In this document: one piece after another, positions 42,111 to 51,970 of the stretch
How the letters are laid out: each line of letters starts with the position of its first letter
How positions within the stretch are numbered: position 1 is the first letter of the stretch
NCBI RefSeq assembly: GCF_000015825.1
Contig: NC_009051.1
Span: 1,420,695 to 1,484,694 of the forward strand
DNA length: 64,000 nucleotides
Direction: 5' to 3'
DNA from: Methanoculleus marisnigri JR1
Lineage (GTDB): Archaea; Halobacteriota; Methanomicrobia; Methanomicrobiales; Methanoculleaceae
Translations under genes and position numbers: made by a program
Notes under the pieces: model-generated
The model's database searches: none
What the model was told of the DNA's origin: nothing
The model's input: only the letters and a program-made list of their open reading frames with translations

Positions 42111-45100
42111 CTATAGCTGAACTTGTATGATTCTAGCCTCAAGTTCATCCAGTTGCCACCGTTTGACAGGGTTCTGAATCTTTTCGCAGATCATGATACC
42201 TTCAGAGGGGCTATAATAGACATGGTAGATGAAATATCTGTCACCGGATTCTTTAGCCAGATCCCACTCATTCTTAGATATCATGAACGCATCTCGTGGT
42301 TTAATTGATGATTTCACTTCGATATAGATTTCCTTACCACTTTCAACGACCTTGATATCGTGGCCATATCCTCTATCATTACTTTTACGGGCTTTATTGT
42401 GCCAAACAACTTCAATCGCGATATCGCCATTATGAGAGAGGACAAAACCATCTTCGGTGTCGCTCATAGACGCACCAGGATAGCGTTTTTGCATCTTCTG
42501 TTTGAGATCCTGGTATACAACTTCCTCACCCCAGTGACCAATCTTGATCCGCTTATCCTCCTTATACCGCTCTGATTCGTGGATCTTTTCTTCAGACCCT
42601 GGCCTTTCAGGCAATTTCGTCATCTTCAAATCATTGAGGTTACCCTTTCTTTGGCGAGGAGAGAAGGTGACATGGACTAATCGGACTAATTCCGGGTCTT
42701 TGCTAGTTAATATATCTATATTCTCATTTTCCAACTCAAATGAGCGGTCTTCGACATTTCGATGTTTCGATGGCTCTTCGGGGTGCAATAGCGTTCTAGG
42801 TTGCCCCGATTGCGATCGGGAGGGGATCCCACCTAAACCGCTATCGTTATCTCTTGAGGGAGGTGCTGGTGGGCTACTAGGACTTGGTGGAATAGACAAC
42901 GGTTCTACATTATCTGAGTTAGAGGGAATTTCTTCAGGTGACAAGCAGTTTTTTGACGTAGTTCTGGGATTGGATGAAGTATCAGGTTCTCTCTCCAAGG
43001 GTTTTTCTGTCGGTTTGACCAACGTTGAGGTATCCTGCACCTGATCTATCGCAGTTAGTGAAGTAAACCATTTGACCTCACTATATGGCAATTGCGGGAT
43101 CTTTACGGAGTCAAGGAACTTTTCAACGCTCTCTGAATTTGGATGCGTAAACAGATGACATATAAATATATCAAGATCTTTAATAGGACCAAAGAATTTC
43201 CCGAACTCGATAGGGATTTGGGATTGATCGATTTTGTCGATGTAGAGAGTGTTTCCATCAAGTAAAACATCTCTGGTAGTTTTTACAGTCCGATTTCTAA
43301 GAATGTACTCTACATTGATGCGATCAAGCAACACACATCGAATGTCTTTTAGATTAATCAGTTTATGACCACTCTTTAAACAATCGTAATCCTCTGGGTG
43401 TTTATTGTAGAGATATCGCAGAATATAGGGGGTTAAATCCTGTATACGCCGAGTCAATTCTGGTGCATCCTTGTGAGCCAGATGACCGCCATCTGTAAGG
43501 ACGCATTTCACTGACTCCGACAGTTTTGAGATCTTTGCATGCTTGACGAAATGTTCTAGATCCCGGAGATCTGTGATATCTACTGCCAGGAATGCAATGT
43601 CTTCCCATTCGACAAACAGGTCATAGAGCGCAGGATCATCATTAACAAAAATGTCACCATCGTTACGCCAGAACTGCTTTTTGTTAACCCACAACAGGGA
43701 CTTACCAGTAAAATCCTTCCACCATGAAGCATTTGAATTTCCCGCGTTTTGTTTTAAAAGTCTATTAAATTCTTTGTAGATTGTGATAATCTTTCTTTCA
43801 TCAACCTCCGCTCGCTCCACGTTTGCTGAAATTTGCTCGAGGGTTGTTACGAGATCCTCGGAGGCAGGACTTACTTTCACAACCAGACCGTCAATAAACA
43901 GGCTACGGCACTCCGAATACCAGGTTCTCAATGAGGGTAAGTGTTCTTTGAGATTGTCAAATTGACAGTCCCAGAACACGTCATCCGCAGAGAAATATTT
44001 CTGATCAGTTTCAGGGATAAAAATTAAACGTTCTTCCCGAAATGCATGCAGGACTGGAAACGGACTCTGTTTCGGTTGAGGGATTAAGTAACTTCCCGAA
44101 TACTTTCGTTTAGGGATCAAATCTTGGAGAAGTGAATAGAGATATTTAAACTCTTCAACGTTCTCGGATCCAGAACGCACCATCCTATCAATCACTTCGG
44201 TTATCTCGTTGATGCCTACGCTTGTCCGTATCTCTACATCGTTGAGGAATTTAGTATGTTGCTTTAGATCTACATCAAAACCAATGTACTTTACGGAATT
44301 TTCAAGAGTCCTCCTAATATCACTGCTATTCAAAAAAAGGCCTTTTAAGGGGGCAAAAGTTCCGTCCGTGGCAGTAACCCATGGGAACGTCTTCAGCTTA
44401 AGAAGGAAGGTTGTTTGTGTTTTATCATACTTCCATCCATGCTCACCCAGATAACGGTAGTAATATCTGCATTCAAGGTACCCTCGATAGTCATCCCAGT
44501 TATCCAAAAACAGCTTAAATAGCATAAAACTGATGTCTCTCTGCTGTGCTGGAGCAGACTTACAAAAACAGCCAAAAATACGATCTAAATCTGTGCTAAT
44601 GTAATCGTCCTCGATAAAATATGCCGATTCCGTATTCTTCCATCCACTGGAACTCCATGGTGTGTTTTTAAGATCATACCGATAGATTCTTTTCTTTGTC
44701 ACCACATTATTGGCCTTCTCTCCACCTTCATAACGTTCTGTCTCAGGATCAAGTGAAACAGAGATGCCCTCATGAACACGAAGGGCCATCACAAATTCCT
44801 TCCAAGAGGATTCGACCTCCATCTTTCTTTTACGATAGGGCTCAATTTGTTTCTGGATCTGCGACCGCTTTTTTGCTCTTCTTCCCTTCTTCGGTTTTGA
44901 CTCCGCCAGGACCTGTTGGATTTTTGCATCGATATTTTTCAAATCGCTCCTGATATAACAGGGATGGAGGGAATTCTCCAGGAAGAAGGTCTCTCCGGCA
45001 GCAGCCATAGTAGAAGAGAGATGATATCTGCTTTCGTAGTCATCAGACAGATAGATTTGATCAGGATGTCTGTAGTCACCCTGGCCCTGTTTGCCATTAA

Positions 45101-46988
45101 CTCTAAGATAAATCGCTTTTCCGATGGTTCCAATAAGTCCTTCAACTTTCTGTAGTCGCTCAAAATGATCTTTGATGAAATGGATATGGCCCTGCAGAAT
45201 TCCAGGAGGTTTCTTTTTCCAAGTCTCTCTATGGTATTGAGGCAAAATATGCTGATTGATGATATTGCTTGGATCGGGATTGACTATGTTTAACTTTTTA
45301 AGAAATTCGATGAGATCCTTTGCATCTTCCTCGGCCCTGACAGCATTTCTAATGTCAGCATCAAGCACCCTGAGTGTGCCTTCGAGATCTGACTCAAATC
45401 CATATTTTTTCCCGGTCCTTTCAAGATATAAAAAGATTTGACCGTTGTTTGCTGAGCAGTAATCCCCGTTTTCGAGTTTAATGATAGGTAATTGGATGAT
45501 GTCATCCAAAGTTAAGTTTCCCGACTTTGCCACTTCCAGTTGCTGTGCACAATATCGGTACAGCATTATAAGCCATTCATTGGAATGTTTCTTTACCCAT
45601 TCTGGATGTTTAAGGCATTCCTCGAGGTGCTTAGGTGTGAAATCCGCGATGCCGAGCAAGTCACGTAATTCTCTTTTCAGATAAAAGGTATTTGCAACAT
45701 ATTCTTTCCCAAAGTTAGATCGAAGTTCATTGTTGGAAACAAGATCTTTAAGGTCATCTTCTGCATAATAGACATCGCAGGGCTTTTTCCACGAACCTGA
45801 TTCGGTAAGAATGCATTCAACACCACTTAATGCCTGAAATGCTTGATGCATGAGTGGGTTGAAGAACTCATCAGTAATCTCTTCGGGGAGCGAGAGATGT
45901 TTGAGGAAACTCGTGCTCAGTTTTTTATCGTGCTTAAACTTCCCAATGGCTTTAATTAAAACATCGGGTATCTTAGAGCGTAACCATTGATTCCACCGTG
46001 AATCCTGTAAAATATCTTCCCGGTTTGAAGTGAGAAGAAAATCTGCTTGAACTATAAAATTAAAACCACACTTTTTTACAGGGAGGAATGCAAAAATATC
46101 AGGCTTTGACACGTTTTGGATATTAATAGGATGTCCACCCTCACTCACCGGGAATGCGAGGACTATTTCAGTGCTTCTGATATCCTCTCTCCGGGGCTCC
46201 TGATCGATTATCTCCTGTGGCACCTTGAATGTAGCACGGATTACCCACCAGTACTGACTCTGGTCCTGGTAATCAATCGTAACAAGACCTTCACTCCCCG
46301 ATTTCGTTACCGCTTTGAGGTTATCATTGATTTCGTCGATAATTTCTATACGTTGTAATTTGCGCAGGAAGAGAATGAGTGTCGGATCAATCTCGTCAAA
46401 CAAGTTTAACCGTTCACGAGCGTCAGCACGAAGAGGGAGGATAATATTCGTTACTTTTGGATTTGCGTACTCCGGAATTGAAGGCAACCAATATGGCACA
46501 ATGTAGCCAAGGTCACCCCCATCTGAACGTCTGAACTCAAACTGGAATCCATTCGAGATGATTTTTGGGGAGTCACTGATTTTAAAAACAGATTTGAAGC
46601 CAATGCCCTTCTCACCAATGTATCCCTCACTCTTTTTTTTAGCCTTGATAGTCTGTCCAACGCTGCAAATTCTCTCAACGTCTTCGGCAGTGAATCCAAT
46701 CTCATTATTATATATAACCAATGTATCTGGTTTTATGGAAAACACAATCGAAGGCTGAACGGCTGGATCGTAGGTATTGTCCTCAGCATTTTGGATGAGT
46801 TCCATGACGAAATGGGTTTTCTTTCTATAGAGATCTTCAGATAGTTTTTGCAGGGCACTATCGAGATCCCGGTTTTTTTTGTTCCAAGCATTTTTAGTTC
46901 TGCGATTCCTAAGACCTTTTAACCTGTGCCCCGTATTCTCATTATGAATTTGCTCGACAATCCTTTTGACATTCCGAGAAGAATACAC
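42111..46988 (-). CDS. Sacsin/Hsp90-like ATPase with C-terminal DUF3883 nuclease-like domain
   Basis: The 1,625-residue protein begins with a GHKL ATP-binding domain: ALQKLSEDLYRKKTHFVMELIQNAEDNTYD (N-box, about 45-74), YNNEIGFTAEDVERI and GYIGEKGIGFKSVFKISDSP (122-141), as in sacsin and Hsp90 N-termini. The very long middle has no recognised domain. A charged Ser/Pro-rich stretch (about 1390-1470) precedes a C-terminal DUF3883 domain (about 1510-1620) with GHDIKVVESGKEIYIEVKSS, whose D...E-V-K fits a PD-(D/E)xK nuclease core. The start is GTG 46988. It is AT-richer than the chromosome. It lies 169 bases downstream of nurA and may have its own promoter. A DNA-damage or phage-defence role is inferred from context. 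Confidence 0.85.
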   Translation of the reverse strand: MYSSRNVKRIVEQIHNENTGHRLKGLRNRRTKNAWNKKNRDLDSALQKLSEDLYRKKTHFVMELIQNAEDNTYDPAVQPSIVFSIKPDTLVIYNNEIGFTAEDVERICSVGQTIKAKKKSEGYIGEKGIGFKSVFKISDSPKIISNGFQFEFRRSDGGDLGYIVPYWLPSIPEYANPKVTNIILPLRADARERLNLFDEIDPTLILFLRKLQRIEIIDEINDNLKAVTKSGSEGLVTIDYQDQSQYWWVIRATFKVPQEIIDQEPRREDIRSTEIVLAFPVSEGGHPINIQNVSKPDIFAFLPVKKCGFNFIVQADFLLTSNREDILQDSRWNQWLRSKIPDVLIKAIGKFKHDKKLSTSFLKHLSLPEEITDEFFNPLMHQAFQALSGVECILTESGSWKKPCDVYYAEDDLKDLVSNNELRSNFGKEYVANTFYLKRELRDLLGIADFTPKHLEECLKHPEWVKKHSNEWLIMLYRYCAQQLEVAKSGNLTLDDIIQLPIIKLENGDYCSANNGQIFLYLERTGKKYGFESDLEGTLRVLDADIRNAVRAEEDAKDLIEFLKKLNIVNPDPSNIINQHILPQYHRETWKKKPPGILQGHIHFIKDHFERLQKVEGLIGTIGKAIYLRVNGKQGQGDYRHPDQIYLSDDYESRYHLSSTMAAAGETFFLENSLHPCYIRSDLKNIDAKIQQVLAESKPKKGRRAKKRSQIQKQIEPYRKRKMEVESSWKEFVMALRVHEGISVSLDPETERYEGGEKANNVVTKKRIYRYDLKNTPWSSSGWKNTESAYFIEDDYISTDLDRIFGCFCKSAPAQQRDISFMLFKLFLDNWDDYRGYLECRYYYRYLGEHGWKYDKTQTTFLLKLKTFPWVTATDGTFAPLKGLFLNSSDIRRTLENSVKYIGFDVDLKQHTKFLNDVEIRTSVGINEITEVIDRMVRSGSENVEEFKYLYSLLQDLIPKRKYSGSYLIPQPKQSPFPVLHAFREERLIFIPETDQKYFSADDVFWDCQFDNLKEHLPSLRTWYSECRSLFIDGLVVKVSPASEDLVTTLEQISANVERAEVDERKIITIYKEFNRLLKQNAGNSNASWWKDFTGKSLLWVNKKQFWRNDGDIFVNDDPALYDLFVEWEDIAFLAVDITDLRDLEHFVKHAKISKLSESVKCVLTDGGHLAHKDAPELTRRIQDLTPYILRYLYNKHPEDYDCLKSGHKLINLKDIRCVLLDRINVEYILRNRTVKTTRDVLLDGNTLYIDKIDQSQIPIEFGKFFGPIKDLDIFICHLFTHPNSESVEKFLDSVKIPQLPYSEVKWFTSLTAIDQVQDTSTLVKPTEKPLEREPDTSSNPRTTSKNCLSPEEIPSNSDNVEPLSIPPSPSSPPAPPSRDNDSGLGGIPSRSQSGQPRTLLHPEEPSKHRNVEDRSFELENENIDILTSKDPELVRLVHVTFSPRQRKGNLNDLKMTKLPERPGSEEKIHESERYKEDKRIKIGHWGEEVVYQDLKQKMQKRYPGASMSDTEDGFVLSHNGDIAIEVVWHNKARKSNDRGYGHDIKVVESGKEIYIEVKSSIKPRDAFMISKNEWDLAKESGDRYFIYHVYYSPSEGIMICEKIQNPVKRWQLDELEARIIQVQL

Positions 46989-47020
46989 ACCCGATCACTA
47001 AACGAAAGTGTGTGAAGCAC

Positions 47021-47030
47021 CATATAAGGC
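47021..47030 (-). promoter_or_regulatory. TATA-like element before the GHKL-DUF3883 gene
   Basis: On the minus strand GCCTTATATG lies about 33-42 bases before the GTG start at 46988 in the 169-base gap after nurA, suggesting that this gene can be transcribed separately. Confidence 0.35.
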
Positions 47031-47157
47031 TTTGCAAACCATCTATGCCCAATCAGAATCAGTCATCACCAACAAGCCTCGTACCTCCTCCAAGAACGAT
47101 GCAACTAGCAATCTAGTCAGTTTCCAATACCTTTACGAAGATCTTTTTGCGGTTAAT

Positions 47158-48480
47158 CTACGGATGTAATCCTTCTTCAGAGAACAACTTCAGAATCTTT
47201 GCAGATGGATATGTGGACAATGAAGCAATCCCATTGGCGAGTTCTATGGGTAGGAGCGCTCCCTCATACCGATTGCTCAAAATTGTCAGGAGCGTGGCAA
47301 ATATTCTCTCCCATCCGATGAGATCTTCCGATCGGGGGTTTTGAGTGTACAAACCAAATGGGACATTCAGAACCATCATATGGTAATTGTTCAGCTTAAC
47401 AAAGACTTTTGCACCATAGTTTGTATCCTTCCCATACGGGGCCCCATTTTCTGGGCGGCATTGGATGTGTCTCTTGATGTAGAGGTCTTGCAGGATAAGA
47501 TAACTCATCGTTGGTGCATCTTTACCTATGAACTGCAGGTGATCGTAGAATGTCCCCGACTTTTCCTGTCCAATGATATGGATAGGATAGCCGTTCTCTT
47601 GGGCATAGGCAAGGAATAACCGAATTGGCTCAACGAGTTTTGAATACTGGGCACGAATTGAAAGAGGGCCATCTTTTAGGAAGAGGCACTCTGTCAACAA
47701 CTCGCGGTGGTTCTCCCAAAACAATCTGATCGCGGTGAATAGAAGAAGTGTCTCATGCAGGATCATATAGGTGGAGGCAATTGTCGGTGAAACTGCTTCT
47801 TCGCCCATTTCAAGATGGAAACCAAGAAAGTCAGTAATATACACTTCCTTTCCGCACGTGGGACACCTCCCGCATTCAGCATCGTAAGGTAAAGTGGTCA
47901 GATGTTTACTTCCTTCATGCCCATGCGGACATTCAAATTCGGGCAGACTCCTCTTAGTTTCCCCCCATTTCCTGTATGCAAGCCACTTGAGGGTCTCGAG
48001 GATTTGACCATTCATTCCAGGGGAGGTATCACAGATAGATTTGTAGATCGTTTGACGAACCGTATCGTAGATATTACTCCCTTCACTCCATGTGTTTCGT
48101 AGCGGGAGCAATGTTGCATGGAATATTACCGACTCTCGCAGGATGTCACGTAAAACAAATGGATGTGGGTTTTCCTTATCCACCCTTGCGAGTGCATGAG
48201 TATCAAGTTTTATCATGGCTGTTTTGATGAATGCTATGGAGGAGTAAGGAACGGAATCATGGTCAATCCTCTGCAGAGATCCGTCCACTGCAAAGATATA
48301 CTTGAGTGGTTCTCCAGGATCTAGCATCTCTTGCCATTCCACGGTCAGGCATTCATCAGGCACATACTGGCGTTTGAAACTCTCAAGTAACTCGTTAACC
48401 AGCGAGTAATCAAGTATATCCAGGTGACCCAGTCGGCTGGCATGTTCTCCTGGAAGTCGTGATCCCTGCTGATATGGCAT
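47158..48480 (-). CDS. nurA: NurA-family nuclease with an inserted zinc ribbon
   Basis: The 440-residue protein has the NurA catalytic strand KYIFAVDGSLQRID (metal Asp66, D-x-S) and the second conserved ECLFLKDGPLSIRAQYS (DG). A likely zinc ribbon inside (CPHGHEG ... CGRCPTCGKEV, about 184-217) is not in the core NurA fold. NurA is a 5'-3' exo/endonuclease that works with the HerA translocase. Its ATG directly follows the herA stop (TAAATG), so the two are translated together. It is longer than Pyrococcus or Sulfolobus NurA. Confidence 0.88.
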   Translation of the reverse strand: MPYQQGSRLPGEHASRLGHLDILDYSLVNELLESFKRQYVPDECLTVEWQEMLDPGEPLKYIFAVDGSLQRIDHDSVPYSSIAFIKTAMIKLDTHALARVDKENPHPFVLRDILRESVIFHATLLPLRNTWSEGSNIYDTVRQTIYKSICDTSPGMNGQILETLKWLAYRKWGETKRSLPEFECPHGHEGSKHLTTLPYDAECGRCPTCGKEVYITDFLGFHLEMGEEAVSPTIASTYMILHETLLLFTAIRLFWENHRELLTECLFLKDGPLSIRAQYSKLVEPIRLFLAYAQENGYPIHIIGQEKSGTFYDHLQFIGKDAPTMSYLILQDLYIKRHIQCRPENGAPYGKDTNYGAKVFVKLNNYHMMVLNVPFGLYTQNPRSEDLIGWERIFATLLTILSNRYEGALLPIELANGIASLSTYPSAKILKLFSEEGLHP

Positions 48481-50493
48481 TTATGCACACCTTCGTGAAG
48501 ACGGCTGGGGAGTGAACTTGTTTGCCTGAACAGGTATCACAAAACGGTGCGACCGAGTGAGCATCCGCACATACCCCTGCGTTTTTGTTTGAAGTATATC
48601 TTCGATGAGATCTTCGTATGCTACATTCAGATTTGCGAGTTTAGTGACCTCTGGCCTTGAGGAGATATGAGTGACAAAGAAATTCTCTGTTTGTGCAAGA
48701 AGATCCCGGCTAATGGTTGACGGAGATTGTGTGGAATATACCATACCGAGGTGATACTTTGCTCCTTCTTTTGCTATTCGGCTGTAAATATCAACAATTT
48801 TCTGTTCATCAGCAGGGAACAGATTATGGGCCTCCTCGAAGTATAGTTGAATATAATGATCGTTGAGCGCGTTTGACGAGAACAGATCAACCTGATGGGC
48901 AAAGATCTCCTCCGAAAGCCATCGCGAGAAATAGTTCATTACTTCAGGGTGTGCGTTGCTCAAATCAAGAATGACAGTCTGCCCCTGAACGACAAGTCTG
49001 ATTATCTCGGTCACAAAGTTTGTAGCGTTCGGATCGTGGTAGATCCTATAGCGCTGGATTTTCCTCGGGCCGCTGGCGGACCTGGATCGCGGAGCCAAGA
49101 ATCCAAGCAGCGCTTCGTCATCGGAGTCAAAGAGGTTGTGATCCCCAGAGGTTGAACGAAGCCTGTCACCTTCGCGATCTTGTTGCGCAAAGAGCTCAAA
49201 TTCGTGTGCGAGTTCTTCAAGAGTGCTTATCGATGGGGGCGGGGTTTGGTCCACCGATTGATACACAGCGGTTCGTGTCCGTCGTGCAAACCGTGGATTT
49301 ACGCCCCCTAACTCCCGAATTGTTTCCATGTTCGGGGTGAAACCAGCCCGATGGAGGATTGCCCAGTACATCAGGATCTTTCTTCGAGCACGGATCTGAT
49401 CTCCTGGGTTCTCCATCCCTTCAATCTGTTCAAATGAGGGGATTTCTACTGAAAGGAAACTGCTGACGTAGTCAGAGGGATGTCGCTCCTGTTCGCGTAT
49501 AAAGGTGTTGAGGATGTGATGCGAAAGATCGGGATGTGCATAGAAGTCTAATCGAAGCGGGCGTGATGGTGTATTGGCCTTGGGTGTAATGGCATAGATC
49601 TGGCAATCGTCAGCATGTGCAGTTGCCAGAGATGCACTGTCGTCCTGAGGGTTATCGTTGGCATACTCACCGTTAATGTCGAAAATGACCTGCCCCACAG
49701 TATGTGTCCGAGGGTCTTCCTCTGTGGGTGTCCTTCGGGTTGTTAGGATGACGCTCTCGGCAATGATCTTTACAATATTGCTTTTACCTGTGCGGGTTTT
49801 CCCAAACATGGCAGTTCTAGTGCCTTTGAAGTCGTTTGTGGATATTGCCACGGGAACTGTGTGCATAGTCTGCCCCGGCAATGGCAACCGACATTCGGTC
49901 AATCGCAGTGTTCCAATATCGCACCTGTTTTCCTGCGGGACCGTAGCGTTTATGATGAGATCGAGGAGTTCATCGCTGGGAGCATATACGAGGTATTTGT
50001 GGGCGCTCACGATGTTATTGAGGTCTCCGGAAAGTTCAACCGCATTCGGTCGGTCAGGGTGAGGGTAATACATTCCAAGGACTGCCGTCTTCAATGCACC
50101 CCACTGAAGCTCGCTTTGGGTGAATACATCCAGTTCAGGCATGGACTTTTTGTGCAACTCAAAGTAGGTCTGTTGCTTTTCCTGCTTCAGTGGTTCATCC
50201 GCTGTTTCAAGAACCCGTAGCAGGGAGAAATGAGGAGGATATTTCTCGTACTCGGCAGGGACCATGATGAGAAGTGAGTTCCGGGGGATGCCACCCACAG
50301 CCTTTTTGAAGGCATCCGATGTGATGATGGTTGCCGTAGTGTAGCCGATTTCAAGTACGTATCCCACAAATCGGGAACCCTCATAATCCCCGCTCGTGAC
50401 CTTTCGTTTTTCTTCCACTAGGAAATCCGAGAGTCTCCGTAGCGGGTGCTCCTGCATTGCCGCACTGCTGCAGAATGCCTGCATATTCATCAT
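48481..50493 (-). CDS. herA: HerA-like hexameric DNA translocase ATPase
   Basis: The 670-residue ATPase has an N-terminal HAS-barrel-like domain (VGYVLEIGYTTATIITSDAFKKAVGG), Walker A in AMFGKTRTGKSNIVK (231-238), Walker B VILDLSNAH, a second acidic element YFEEAHNLFPADE and the C-terminal arginine region of the FtsK-HerA class. Canonical HerA (about 500 aa) drives DNA through NurA. ATG 50493 overlaps the upstream methylase stop (ATGA). A longer upstream frame exists but lies inside the methylase gene. The N-terminal middle (about 250-500) is enlarged relative to repair-type HerA. Confidence 0.9.
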   Translation of the reverse strand: MMNMQAFCSSAAMQEHPLRRLSDFLVEEKRKVTSGDYEGSRFVGYVLEIGYTTATIITSDAFKKAVGGIPRNSLLIMVPAEYEKYPPHFSLLRVLETADEPLKQEKQQTYFELHKKSMPELDVFTQSELQWGALKTAVLGMYYPHPDRPNAVELSGDLNNIVSAHKYLVYAPSDELLDLIINATVPQENRCDIGTLRLTECRLPLPGQTMHTVPVAISTNDFKGTRTAMFGKTRTGKSNIVKIIAESVILTTRRTPTEEDPRTHTVGQVIFDINGEYANDNPQDDSASLATAHADDCQIYAITPKANTPSRPLRLDFYAHPDLSHHILNTFIREQERHPSDYVSSFLSVEIPSFEQIEGMENPGDQIRARRKILMYWAILHRAGFTPNMETIRELGGVNPRFARRTRTAVYQSVDQTPPPSISTLEELAHEFELFAQQDREGDRLRSTSGDHNLFDSDDEALLGFLAPRSRSASGPRKIQRYRIYHDPNATNFVTEIIRLVVQGQTVILDLSNAHPEVMNYFSRWLSEEIFAHQVDLFSSNALNDHYIQLYFEEAHNLFPADEQKIVDIYSRIAKEGAKYHLGMVYSTQSPSTISRDLLAQTENFFVTHISSRPEVTKLANLNVAYEDLIEDILQTKTQGYVRMLTRSHRFVIPVQANKFTPQPSSRRCA

Positions 50494-51335
50494 GAGGACA
50501 CCTCGTTTACGTGGTAGATCACCATTTCCCCAGGATCCGTTGTTATCTGTCCGGGGCTCGAACCGGTTCCTCTGTCGAGCCGGTACATAGAGTAGTCGTC
50601 GTATAGCGCGAGAATGTCCGGATGAGACGAGTTTGTCATGACCCACTGTACTCCACGCTCTGTAGCCTCACGAAGGCACGATGCAAGCCTCTTGTGATCC
50701 TCGAAGTTGAACTCGCCGAACATGTAATGAGCATGCAGCTGTTCACGTTCACCCGGGCGGTATGGGGGGTCAAGGTAGAGAAAATCCCCTTCACGGCATG
50801 AGGCAATGGTTTCCTCAAAATCGCAGCAAAGTAGAACTGCGTGCTGGAGTCGCTGTGCCACCGCACAAAGATCATCAGGCCCTATCACCCAACGTCGTTC
50901 TTGGCCTCCATATCCCACGTTAAATTCGCCGTTGTTGTTATGACGCCACATGCCTTTGAAGCAGGTTCGGTTCAGGTAGAGGGTTCGTGCGGCTCGCTCC
51001 AGAAGGTGAAGGTCATCACGGTTCAGGCTCCTTATTTTATAGTATCCTGCCTTATTTGCCGGATACCTGCTGTAGAGTTCCCAGACGACATCCGGGTTTT
51101 TTCTGATACCCAGATACAGATCGATTAACTCTCTATTGATATCAGCAAGGATCGCCTTTTCTGGATTTACATGGAAGAAGACTGAACCGCCCCCTAGAAA
51201 GGGTTCGACATATGTCCGGATGGATTGAGGCTCAAGAGGGAGGAGATGAGAGAAGTGACATACATACCTCTGTTTCCCCCCAGGATAGCGTAATAATGAA
51301 ATATTTTTCTCTATACTGGCTGTCTGGGTTAGCAT
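50490..51335 (-). CDS. D12-class DNA adenine N6-methyltransferase
   Basis: The 281-residue enzyme is an alpha-type Dam methylase: SLLRYPGGKQRY, the SAM loop YVEPFLGGGSVFF (43-54), GTCFKG-type target segment LNRTCFKGMWRHNNNGEFNVGYG (121-143) and the catalytic DPPY in FLYLDPPYRPGE (186-197). It methylates the N6 of adenine in a short site, probably protecting self DNA. ATG 51335 has AGGAG nine bases upstream; a TTG at 51341 is the alternative. It overlaps herA by four bases, so methylase-HerA-NurA form one operon. Target sequence is not readable from sequence. Confidence 0.93.
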   Translation of the reverse strand: MLTQTASIEKNISLLRYPGGKQRYVCHFSHLLPLEPQSIRTYVEPFLGGGSVFFHVNPEKAILADINRELIDLYLGIRKNPDVVWELYSRYPANKAGYYKIRSLNRDDLHLLERAARTLYLNRTCFKGMWRHNNNGEFNVGYGGQERRWVIGPDDLCAVAQRLQHAVLLCCDFEETIASCREGDFLYLDPPYRPGEREQLHAHYMFGEFNFEDHKRLASCLREATERGVQWVMTNSSHPDILALYDDYSMYRLDRGTGSSPGQITTDPGEMVIYHVNEVSS

Positions 51336-51348
51336 AAGCAAGGGCTCC

Positions 51349-51362
51349 TTTTATATGTCATA
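51349..51362 (-). promoter_or_regulatory. TATA-like element of the methylase-herA-nurA operon
   Basis: On the minus strand GACATATAAAAGG lies 14-27 bases before the methylase ATG, with a further CTATATGA 10 bases farther upstream. The spacing allows a transcript starting close to the start codon. Confidence 0.4.
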
Positions 51363-51479
51363 TAGCAAATGTGCTTGACTAATGGTGATTATGTAGAGTC
51401 GGCATAAAAAGGATTCGTAACGGCCCCAGCAGATGAATGTGTCGTTATCGAGTGTCCGTTTACGTCTTTGTTGTGCGTA

Positions 51480-51923
51480 TTAGGGTTTTGCAGCGTCCAA
51501 GACTGTTTGGTAGTCCTCTTCAGGAATCACCCGCATCGCCTGTCGTATATGCCCGGTCCACATCGTTTTATTGGTAATAAATTTCAGCTTTGGGATGAGC
51601 GGCTTGAACTCCACTGGGAGGTCGAAAACGTTTACGGGCTTCAGTTTTATCCGGTATGGGAAGACCTCGTCACCCATCTGCTCGGGTGCGACAAACACCT
51701 TCGTTCGCTCCTCATAGGGCTCTGATACTACCTCGAATGCTCCGGTCACAGCGGATGGCAGCAGCGTGTCCCCCTCTTTCTGCTGTGATACATAGATGAG
51801 GACCGTGTCGCCAGGCTTCACCCGTTCAATAATGCTCTTATTGCGCTGAGGGACACCCCAGATATTCTTCTTCCGGGTGATCTCCCAGTTTGTCCGGTTG
51901 GATATTGCGAGCCAACGTGTCAT
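51480..51923 (-). CDS. EVE-domain protein
   Basis: The 147-residue protein begins MTRWLAISNRTNWEITRKKNIWGVPQRNKSIIERVKPGDTVLIYV, the EVE fold (PUA-like barrel) signature, with DTLLPSAVTGAFEVVSE, PYRIKLKPVNVFDLP and NKTMWTGHIRQAMRVIPEEDY. EVE domains flip out modified bases, often in defence proteins or as stand-alone readers. The ATG at 51923 is the family start. It is 47 bases after the res stop, so it is probably the last gene of the type III operon. Whether it reads DNA or RNA modification is not shown. Confidence 0.87.
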   Translation of the reverse strand: MTRWLAISNRTNWEITRKKNIWGVPQRNKSIIERVKPGDTVLIYVSQQKEGDTLLPSAVTGAFEVVSEPYEERTKVFVAPEQMGDEVFPYRIKLKPVNVFDLPVEFKPLIPKLKFITNKTMWTGHIRQAMRVIPEEDYQTVLDAAKP

Positions 51924-51970
51924 GCAGAGTGATTGTAAGAAAATGACGTAAATGTTTGGTTTGATAGTTC

